Origin: a virus
Virus record (IMG/VR): IMGVR_UViG_3300020455_000080
Location: 1 to 26,647 of that record
Reading direction: 5' to 3' (one strand)
DNA: 26,647 nucleotides
A program made the translations under genes and the position numbers. A model generated the notes under the pieces. That model ran no database searches. It saw only the letters and a program-made list of their open reading frames with translations, and was not told where the DNA came from. Positions 23,001-26,647 of the stretch are shown in pieces; the first letter of the stretch is position 1; each line of letters starts with the position of its first letter.

Positions 23001-24682
23001 TCAGTATTCTTTTCTTTATATACATTTTGTATATTTGTAGAATATGAAGATGCCTCTGGAAAATTTATAGCATTTGATTTTAAAATTTGCCTTTCTATTG
23101 TATAATCCAAAACCCTATTAATTTCACCTTGACCTTTTATAATAAAAGATCTTGAAGATGTTAATTGTGTTATATCTGATACTGGTAAGTTTCTACCATC
23201 ACTACCAACAAGAACAGCAACGGATTTATCTCCAACTTTAAAATCATGATCAGTTGTTAAAGTTATTTCATAAGTAAAATCTGATATATCTTTAATATCA
23301 ATTTTTTCAACCTGATATACAGCAGCAACATTATAAAACCATTCTTTTACTTTAAATCCAGTATCCCCAATCCCTAAAGTTTTTATTTTTACAGTATCAC
23401 CTTTTCCATAAAGACAATTAGCATCGTTATAATCAAGAGTGTCTATAACTGATGTAATTCTTACTTCAATTATTTCATCAAAATTTACAACAGATTTTCC
23501 ATATGCAAAGGTATTAATACCAATAGTTTCACCACTTAAAATAGTCTTTCCAATTCCAGTAAGTCCAAAAAATTGAGTTAAACTTTTTGACGTATAAGAA
23601 CTAACACCTACAGTATTATCAATATATTTGAAATATAATTCTCCAATAGATCCAAACCCAACTGTTGAGTCTACATCAACAAAAGTAATACCAGCACCCA
23701 CCTCTCCAATAACTCTTGTTCTAGGAGGAGTAACAAAAGTTCCATATGTAGCACCATCTACTCTAGAATCTCTATTATATCCAGCATCAATACTTAATTT
23801 ATAAAATGTAGTTCCAGCACTAACATTAATTGGTTCAACATGAGTTATGGGAGCATATGCTTTCTCAATATTCTCTCCTTTATACGCATCTTGATATAAT
23901 GTAGATAACTCAAGATTCATTGGATCACCAGATATTGGCTCTACAACAAAATCTTTAGTAATCTTATAATCTGCATTAGATGGTGTAAAAAGAAATTCAG
24001 ATGGTCTTATAATTTTTACATTTTCATTATATAAAGCTTTAAATAAAATCTCAAAACCTCTATCAGTACCTTTACTTAAATAAAAGTCTTTTGATTGTTT
24101 TATAAAAATATTTTGATCTAGATCTGATGATAATTTTCTTGATTCAAATCCAGGAGTAAGTTGGTGTTTAGTTTTGACTAAAAATTCTTTAAGAAAAAGA
24201 GAACTGAGATTTTGTATAGAATCTCCCTTATCATGCTCTTGTGCAGATGTAGATTCAAATACTAATTGTTCTGGATTAATATCACTTTTATATGAACTAA
24301 CTCCTACAAAACCTCTAACACACCCAGTAAAAGCAAAAGTAGTTATTCCAGTATATGTAATAATTTCATTATTAATTTTCAACAACCCATAAGAATTTGG
24401 AAATCCCAAAGTTCCTGTTGGATTCTTTTTCATATCAACTTGAATGGTGTCATTAACAACACCTATAGAAGCACCTAATCCAACATGGTCAGTAAGACCA
24501 ACCTGTTCACTAACTTTTGTATATTGATCAATATTCTGAACCAAGTCGATTGGTCCACCTTGATATTCCTGTCCTTGATAATATGACTTTAAAAATTCAG
24601 CAACTAATGGATAGTCTGATCTGACATATCCAGGAAGCTGATTTTGAACGACGTTATTAAACTGAATTCTTTTTGTAGACAT
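11093..24682 (-). CDS. Giant baseplate protein in gp7 position (4,529 aa)
   Basis: One unbroken 13.6 kb frame encodes 4,529 residues, over four times T4 gp7 (1,032). It lies exactly between gp6 and gp8, so it is the positional counterpart of gp7, the wedge initiator; I see no direct T4 gp7 motif. The first 300 residues (MSTKRIQFNNVVQNQLPGYV, then 'FLKEFLVKTKHQLTPG', 'YLSKGTDRGFEILFKALYNE', 'IIRPSEFLF') form a compact conserved-looking domain. Residues about 1290-1420 are YHYH-like. About 2475-2545 contains 'YYQNLSYSVSSRIDMETWDD', a segment I recall from marine phage homologues. About 3487-3802 is a tandem repeat array. About 3980-4090 contains 'VFVNNIPQVPGKGYKFPGGS', like modules of tail fibres. 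Elsewhere beta-rich HGxxTGD and GxGY modules and 'VGIGTT' turns recur. There is no signal peptide, membrane segment or clear catalytic site. A structural baseplate role with host-contact domains is inferred. Confidence 0.88.
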   Translation of the reverse strand: MSTKRIQFNNVVQNQLPGYVRSDYPLVAEFLKSYYQGQEYQGGPIDLVQNIDQYTKVSEQVGLTDHVGLGASIGVVNDTIQVDMKKNPTGTLGFPNSYGLLKINNEIITYTGITTFAFTGCVRGFVGVSSYKSDINPEQLVFESTSAQEHDKGDSIQNLSSLFLKEFLVKTKHQLTPGFESRKLSSDLDQNIFIKQSKDFYLSKGTDRGFEILFKALYNENVKIIRPSEFLFTPSNADYKITKDFVVEPISGDPMNLELSTLYQDAYKGENIEKAYAPITHVEPINVSAGTTFYKLSIDAGYNRDSRVDGATYGTFVTPPRTRVIGEVGAGITFVDVDSTVGFGSIGELYFKYIDNTVGVSSYTSKSLTQFFGLTGIGKTILSGETIGINTFAYGKSVVNFDEIIEVRITSVIDTLDYNDANCLYGKGDTVKIKTLGIGDTGFKVKEWFYNVAAVYQVEKIDIKDISDFTYEITLTTDHDFKVGDKSVAVLVGSDGRNLPVSDITQLTSSRSFIIKGQGEINRVLDYTIERQILKSNAINFPEASSYSTNIQNVYKEKNTEKLLIASPSIPTYGSQSLGVSDGKIVFSGSFSGDEYEVITNATTTPSGVPIFDHGFYTGDAIYYTPQIINDAYVDPTSETSIDNFVVKSSLMDEGLYFVKRINETTLKFAKSGSDLYNEKFINIDNDGSRTGIVTDNKISPFKFNNKTLTSQKILREVCPPDNTGTLYETTPGHTGILVNGVEILNYKSFDQVHYGELKSIDVLANGRNYDVINPPFLHIKDSVGTGATGYVAVEGELKDIRIIDPGFDYQETPTVKITGGNGSGARVSVNMQSIEHSVSFESDSPRIGLETDSSLPSTIGFTTYHKLKNAEEVIYVTNNQEVVGGLTTSSTYFAALVGTGGTTIRLHKDEAGVLAGINTIALTSKGIGKHFIKSVTKKSIVESINIISGGSGYQNKKRTATSSGIDTSLNCINITNHDYQSGEIVKYTCDGTPIAGLTTDTDFYITKKNDDSFYLSSVGVGTTASDFYHKTKQYRSLTSIGVGTHTFNYQDISVSITGDVGINSVGSETFELKVQPIVRGEITSIHLSNNGVGYGSSEIINFVREPEVTLLSGSDAQITPIVSGGKIIEVVVENKGTGYNSPPNLQINGDGVGCVITPILKIHDLNGNESSVGIGTTINYVLESVNIIHEGAGYSQDTTSISVINSGSDCKTRSNTQKWNVNLFEKYYQTQQISDDDGIIKDGNIQLQYNHLYAPRKLRQTVYSTNQEGQSLYGEPDLRKVNGQEVPSDNHSPIIGWAYDGNPIYGPYGYVKKAGGTVTQMKSGYVEEALIKENRPPLNVFPAGFFTDDFTYKAVSDETVLDENNGRFCVTPQYPNGTYAYFATIDDSGSEQGGQFNTFKLPVFPYLIGKNYYSTPNDFNLLTSSNQDDYNLENTKWCRNTSPYNLIYNNKAYYPYMPLPNNLSQTIDVVGTQPGVLESIGIETGGRNYQIGDKVIFDNINTKGRDAASKVSRLLGKSVSSVSAATSSITNIEIYPSDQKGIYSIVSTEPHEWVNRDIITVTGLSTTSSEIGGVYNAGITSTKLSVTGLGTTAVAIGTDGATGIVTHIDVRGDLSKLQSNDLLGIGTETLKLLNVEPILSRIRVLRAANGVTGVSHTVTSEILEKPRRLTINSGFSSDYEYRVNQQVYFNPVDSVGLGTRSGVGIGTTIVFSNPGIGLTQKFIQTKAIYLPDHGLKTGDKLTYSPNQGEGLNIRWDGSDAVYTGINTLTNGQTLYAAAITEDLIGISTVKVGLGSTGTFVGIASTQRGSTTVFFSGLGTGVYHSFKTNYDVITGEIRKVTATVSTGETHGLLNYENVYMNVVSGLTTTVSVKYNDYNRRMIIDPKSFIASGINTTTNTITINDHGYNTGDKIIHTSSIPSGGLVDNEIYYIIKVDSDSFKLCKTDFGSKQPKPSVVGITSTSIGTINAINPPIKVYKNSTVEFDLTDSSLGYNVQTTNYPAFAFNFYTDENLTKQWDTSPQSNTFNVTRNGTIGVSTDAKVTLSVTKDIPEVLYYTLDPVFESTLPLIKKEISVDIGVLSGNEIQLSDSLYNGKQVVTIGATNQFSYTLKDAPERTSYGTTSFVSYETDSPTAYGAIADFEINNPGTNYYNLPGISTINSEIGYGCIIEAKSTSVGKIKKLKVKDIGYDFPSDTTIKPDAALPQIIKIESLMSIESIGITSFGRGYISAPDLILIDGKTDKPVLDADLKYTLGNPQIEILKNTKGISNTPPTIITDKNSNGIGIATVGFNTENYDVTVQLSVGFSTADTFPIAVGDKVFIEGVGVGVGTTSRGYNSSAYDYKLFEITAVDQNYGGIGTVTYNLSNYFTGLAPGMSAGTFDFVNSSGRIVPQKFMPTFNIKLKPNDFSENEIVTGSISSTRGNVENWNPDTGILRVTNTDGFVSNDIIKGLTSGTQGLASSIKTFDAYIKLNATSRVERGWETDSGFFNTHIQRIQDSDYYQNLSYSVSSRIDMETWDDPVSTLNHTLGFKKFSNYQLESTSSARVGLSTELSDVSVVNDLYGIGNLNCVYDFDLVTENSFDINVDDSVSDQITFSSRILEDYSESIGNRVVSIDDFSSTFNSNPRATRFSTISRFSLSERRALKYITYVRDKRFGAQRQLMIVDIIHDTTQGYINQYGRVESVYDQGDFDFAISGSEGQLNFYPVKYSVNDYFVASLSYNLDDNLLSTGSTVIGPSLVDSESAAIGTGVASTTIVGIASTYRSAKVIININPDISGKEHEFNQLNIIHNDDEVDIMEYGRLTTVNTPESIGGLGTYRGYIDGSILKVDFIPNSSVGIGTTGVINTIVVGMADSTSTGIGTVDLKHARLESRTTAIDSSSSPGITTIGEYPSDYESAYGTIQVTDATNQVYSMFEFAVVTDYVDGSTTETYDVEFANVSSGVSPSGLGTFGTKVSSAGTVSLLFTPIASINAQVNVYMNAIRIQDDTKDNIDFNNGTIESSFGDYTGTESSVLREFGLTHKTDPIFRKPFDGSNTGTVDTTNNTINLPNHFFVTGEELVYTNPGTGYTMALGIASTSGFAGIGTTTLLPSTVYAVKVDDETIKLAESVSKALQTVPEVVDITSVGIGTSHCFNAVNQNKKALITLDNIIQSPIVSTAITTHLADQVFTTDDLIEFSGITSFFGGDLIKIGNEILRIDSIGQGGNDNLIRVRRPWAGTALAGYGTGTLITKVDGNYNIVDNTLNFVEAPYGNVPLSTSTNPPDSRDWVGIATGSSFEGRTFMRSGVPDTANEPYYRNYIFDSISSQFTGQASDFILKSNGSDVSGIVTDNAIILINDVFQTPNIDGQGITNEYSIIEDATVGVTTIAFTGTASSTTDVNVGNLPKGGILVSVGSSEGFGYQPLVAAGGTVTVAAGGTIKSISIGNTGSGYRAGIQTVNVGIQTISRPGTNVIGIGTAQITTGSITGVAVTNANHIFYSPRKVANVGYSSVTGISTITTQTNHGLSSGDEVVLSGIAFTCDYSPALGIATVGYGTATGIMTVTTVGAHGFSTTGQKSVVIFSGLGFTCALDAGANIHYYPRGEDRAYNTSISIVGTSNTTITIDVGYSGASDQSTHQFVSATDNAVISGGDYDHRFVSANSGAITEANTGLGYTPSNAIYDGPSGIMTVTVANHGLTTSNVVSIAQSSIVFRCSMDDFSSLHPYPRATDPIVGFGTTTITATTTNTFSLNVGVSTIVNYNISTAVYSASSGILTMTLGSGGALHGLTTGTSIKLSTESLSFRCSKDSYASVHKYPRKPDPYYTGTNVTSVNSTTQFEVNVGISTVLSHYVGFGSVQSAIIAPRLNNNSASKFDVAANGSEVLRVIDSKTFETQTGISTRNHIYARGGYVNGYNKVVFDDPLSYSNIPLEYSDTSAGIGTNATIDIVVGQGSSVISFTIQNTGSGYGNLEKLTVPIGGTTGIPTDPSKTFTEFVVDIEKVFSDEFTGWSVGQLEVLDNIERYIDGSKTEFELTLNNASISIVAKKGSKIDVQDVLLVFVNNIPQVPGKGYKFPGGSVITFTEAPKKGDTIEILFYKGTGGQDVVDRKVIETVKPGDDLTIGRLISQDNWLQEVARVPISVDSTDRVSTPPYYGPGNSSDSTLERPINWCRQTEDRIINEKGVGKDRELYEPVINPYSPIIKSVGIGSTVIYVENARPYFDPQDEVNQLPALLVDSDFAFQKKVKFDSQEDKIGAAGTAIVSGLGTISSVAISTGGVGYSTATVSFATTSIGGNEVGVGSTSTTAFGSPIIGADGTITGIAITSVGVGYTSSNPPAILISPPTITEEENKVDYYQGDSGIIVGFGTTTIGAGSTNYQLIFDLHIPLTSDLRDSSIAGTGVTISGISTGDFFIVNNSTVGVATTSINSVDTGGAVIGVGTQFLNNVYEVNNYEIVQAPTGVETTGVGIGTTHLNRVFVKVTNFNTWSGQWPSFNGAGIQTGNYFGSYSWGKINLTSRSESNTYNAYTLGGTGGISTSMVVRRSQSLKYKDYRTP
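13278..14222 (-). repeat. Tandem protein repeats with conserved Cys and YPR
   Basis: Inside the giant gene, four repeats follow one another. Each runs as [GI-x-T-(I/M)-T, then HG(L/F)(S/T), then F-(T/R)-C, then H-x-YPR]. Read on the minus strand the four HG elements are NHGLSSGD, AHGFSTTG, NHGLTTSN and LHGLTTGT; the Cys elements are FTCDYS, FTCALD, FRCSMDD and FRCSKDS; the closing elements seen are HYYPRGED, HPYPRATDP and HKYPRKPDP. The first copy lacks its own YPR end, but SPRK just upstream looks like the end of a still earlier copy. Spacing differs between copies. Repeats of this kind occur, as I recall, in other marine phage tail proteins. Residues are about 3487-3802. Confidence 0.75.
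20440..20815 (-). other. YHYH-like domain within the giant baseplate protein
   Basis: Residues about 1290-1415 of the giant protein carry 'GWAYDGNPIYGPYG' followed some 60 residues later by 'FCVTPQYPNGTYAYFAT' (F at residue 1369). The first string is the signature of the YHYH domain found in bacterial extracellular proteins and in several large cyanophage structural proteins. The literal YHYH tetrapeptide after which the family is named is not seen here. The function of the domain is not known to me. Its aromatic and Asp/Asn-rich loops suggest ligand or metal contact, which is speculation. Confidence 0.75.
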
Positions 24683-24730
24683 TTTATATGTTATTCTATC
24701 TTAGTAGGTTGAAGAACTTATCATGCTTAA

Positions 24731-24738
24731 TATTTATT
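24731..24738 (-). promoter_or_regulatory. Putative T4-type late promoter ahead of the giant gene
   Basis: The minus strand reads AATAAATA, seven of eight to the T4 late core. Two bases overlap the TAA stop of gp6, and the rest lies in the 54-base gap before the giant gene. It ends 48 bases before the ATG, a longer leader than at the other two sites. The leader has no clear hairpin or strong ribosome binding site (AAGATAGAAT is the nearest purine-rich run). Confidence 0.5.
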
Positions 24739-26647
24739 AGTAACCACCACCAGTAGAACCACCAGTAGAACCACCAGTAGAACCACTAGTAGAACCACTA
24801 GTAGGACGTGCTGTGGTTGTGGTAGGAGTTATAACAGATCCTGCTGTTATAGCACCATTACGTCCACCAGGACGAACTAAACTGCCATTCGCATAACTTG
24901 AAGAAGTAATGTAATTAGAACCAGAAGGATCTAATCCAGAAGCAATTTCATCAACAACCATTTCAAAGTTACTGTTATTAATATCTAGTTGCAAATAAAG
25001 ATCCTGTAATCCAATAACATCATTAGAAAGAGGACATGCTGATATTTCAATAACAGTTTGACCATCTTTTATCATTCCAGATTGTATATTAATTGGATTA
25101 AGAGTAACAACCCCTTTCTTATAATCAATTGTTCCAACATTTCTTTTCAAAATAGTAGGAGATGTTGAATCTATTGAAGGAACAGAAAATAAGAATAAAG
25201 ATCCATTTAACTTATTTGTATTGGGAATATCCGCAATATAAACATCACTCAATATTCCAGCTATTCTAAATGCAGATGATTTAATATTATAACCACCCAT
25301 TCTTTTAATATAAAATTCATTACCAAAACCAATAGAATATTCTGCAAAAGAATTTAATACAACTCTCAAATCCCTTCTCATAATGATTGTTGTAATATTA
25401 GAAGTTACAGATTCATTACTGTTATCAATAAGAGATAAGAACTTACTATATTTAAATCTAGCACCATACTTATTCATCTCAGTGGATTCTGCATACTTGT
25501 TAGCATTATTTTGAATAATACTAGAAACAGATTCTGCAGATTCTGCAAGATTTGAGTTAAAATATACTTTTGAATCTGCTTCAAGGTAAAGATACTTTAA
25601 ATCAAGTATTTCAGGGACAATTCCTGCTACTGCATACTTCTTTAATTTCAATTTTAACTGTTCTTTGACCAAATTAGGAAGAAAATCACCAGTTTTGGGT
25701 TTTATGCTAATAAACACTTTTCCAAATTGTGGTGGAATTAGATCTTCACCTCCAAAAACAGAAATTGACTCTGTTTCGGGATAAATTTTTGCTGGAATTA
25801 GTGATTCATAGTCATTTGCAGTAATTGCTCTGTTTTGAGAAGCATAAATTCGTGGAGCAAATTTTCTAACTGACTCTACAGACTCAATTGTCTCTCCACC
25901 CGAAGCAACTATGCCAGTTGTAAGCAAAGAAATGCCAGTTGTAACATTATAAGTGTTTGCATTACGTGTATATTGAATTCTTCCTGAAAAATTGAAAGAA
26001 CTTACTCCATTTGCAGCATCACCACTAGAAGTTATGTAATTAATTGTTATAAAATTACCATCTTCAAGTGCTTTTCCAAAAATTCCATCTCCAAAAAATA
26101 TTTCATACCTTTCATCTTCAATTTCTTGTAAAAAATAAACTTTTGACTCAGATTTTACGTCAAAAAGACTATCTTGTGAACTATATTTCGTTTCTGTTGC
26201 TGAAGCTTCGGTTGGTTTTACTGAAACTGCGATTAAATCAGTATCAACACCAATATTTGGTAAAATAAATTTCTGATTTGGTACTCTTGCTGAATAAGTA
26301 TAAGTTTGAGTTAATAAAGTTCCCTCATAAACCTCAATATCATCAAAAGTTGCAATTCCGTTTAAAACAGGAACAGTAATATCACTTAAAATTGAAAAAA
26401 TAAAAGATTGCCCACCAAATGCATTTGCCGATGCTGCAACTGGACCCTTCTTAAGAGTCAGAGAAGCAGGTATAGGGGTAATTCCACTAGTATCAATAAA
26501 GAAAGATACTGTTGCCCGTGCTGCTTGCCTTGGGCGTGGTGTATAACCTATGTTTCTTGCTAGTGAAACTATGTTTTTTCTTAAAGTTGCAGTATCGATG
26601 AACACTTCATTCGTTACCATGTTGGCATTGTATGAAGTAATGTAGGT
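24737..26647 (-). CDS. gp6: Baseplate wedge protein gp6, T4-like (partial, 5' end outside window)
   Basis: The visible part is 636 residues. The reading frame stays open to the window edge: the nine codons before the ATG at 26620 read TYITSYNAN. Together with MVTNEVFIDTATLRKN and 'IVSLARNIGYTPRPRQAARA' this gives the well-known internal block of marine T4-like gp6, which is normally preceded by about 50 residues. So that ATG (26618-26620) is internal and the true start lies outside the window. In T4, gp6 dimers form the wedge core and the continuous ring that holds the baseplate together and drives its change of shape. Middle landmarks include 'YEIFFGDGIFGKALEDGNFI' and 'APRIYASQNRAITANDYESL', both typical of gp6/gpJ-type baseplate proteins. 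The C-terminus ends in a Gly/Ser/Thr tail encoded by 12-base repeats. Neighbours agree with the T4 order 6-7-8. Confidence 0.95.
   Translation of the reverse strand, partial: TYITSYNANMVTNEVFIDTATLRKNIVSLARNIGYTPRPRQAARATVSFFIDTSGITPIPASLTLKKGPVAASANAFGGQSFIFSILSDITVPVLNGIATFDDIEVYEGTLLTQTYTYSARVPNQKFILPNIGVDTDLIAVSVKPTEASATETKYSSQDSLFDVKSESKVYFLQEIEDERYEIFFGDGIFGKALEDGNFITINYITSSGDAANGVSSFNFSGRIQYTRNANTYNVTTGISLLTTGIVASGGETIESVESVRKFAPRIYASQNRAITANDYESLIPAKIYPETESISVFGGEDLIPPQFGKVFISIKPKTGDFLPNLVKEQLKLKLKKYAVAGIVPEILDLKYLYLEADSKVYFNSNLAESAESVSSIIQNNANKYAESTEMNKYGARFKYSKFLSLIDNSNESVTSNITTIIMRRDLRVVLNSFAEYSIGFGNEFYIKRMGGYNIKSSAFRIAGILSDVYIADIPNTNKLNGSLFLFSVPSIDSTSPTILKRNVGTIDYKKGVVTLNPINIQSGMIKDGQTVIEISACPLSNDVIGLQDLYLQLDINNSNFEMVVDEIASGLDPSGSNYITSSSYANGSLVRPGGRNGAITAGSVITPTTTTARPTSGSTSGSTGGSTGGSTGGGY
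24747..24806 (-). repeat. 12-base tandem repeat at the 3' end of gp6
   Basis: Five head-to-tail 12-base units fill the 60 bases. On the plus strand three are identical (ccaccagtagaa), the fourth has one change (ccactagtagaa) and the fifth has two. On the coding strand they encode repeats of Gly-Ser-Thr-(Gly/Ser), giving a flexible C-terminal tail STGGSTGGSTGGGY. The unit is a multiple of three, so gain or loss of copies keeps the frame. Identical copies next to each other suggest recent slippage. Confidence 0.9.

Noticed and set aside
11093-24682. Giant gene as a diversity-generating retroelement target or toxin-type protein
   Set aside because: I saw no reverse transcriptase, no template repeat, no C-terminal toxin domain and no protease or nuclease motif in the window. 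The repeats fit a structural virion protein.
24683-24736. Possible terminator in the gap between gp6 and the giant gene
   Set aside because: No stable GC-rich stem followed by a T-run is visible on either strand. The gap is simply AT-rich.

Overview
This window is part of the structural (neck and baseplate) module of a T4-like contractile-tailed phage. It most resembles the marine T4-like myoviruses known from cyanobacteria and SAR11. The DNA is AT-rich, every gene lies on the minus strand, and the gaps between genes are 55 bases or less, so no stretch over 300 bases lacks a gene. I see no tRNA, CRISPR array, insertion sequence, integrase or metabolic gene. The host cannot be fixed from the sequence: a Prochlorococcus/Synechococcus phage and a Pelagibacter phage are both possible.

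In the direction of transcription (high to low coordinates) the order is: gp6 baseplate wedge protein (5' end cut by the window edge); a 4,529-residue protein in the T4 gene 7 position; gp8 baseplate wedge protein; a 2,539-residue DUF4815-type baseplate/tail protein; a 74-residue coiled-coil protein; a 134-residue beta-rich protein; gp13 neck protein; and gp14 neck protein (3' end cut by the window edge). T4 has genes 9, 10, 11, 12 and wac between 8 and 13. Here that interval holds only the DUF4815 protein and two small proteins.

The proteins should act together. gp6, the gene-7-position protein and gp8 would form the baseplate wedges. The DUF4815 protein would sit at the baseplate periphery, and gp13/gp14 would close the neck between head and tail. 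Three short sequences matching the T4-type late promoter (NATAAATA) sit just ahead of the giant gene, gp8 and gp13. Two of them overlap the stop codon of the preceding gene.

The most unusual content is the giant protein. It contains a YHYH-like domain, a tandem repeat array with conserved Cys and Tyr-Pro-Arg positions, scattered 'HG-x-x-TGD' modules, and 'GxGY' modules that also occur in gp8 and the DUF4815 protein. This suggests that beta-rich modules have spread among neighbouring baseplate genes. I found no evidence of a new defence or mobile system.
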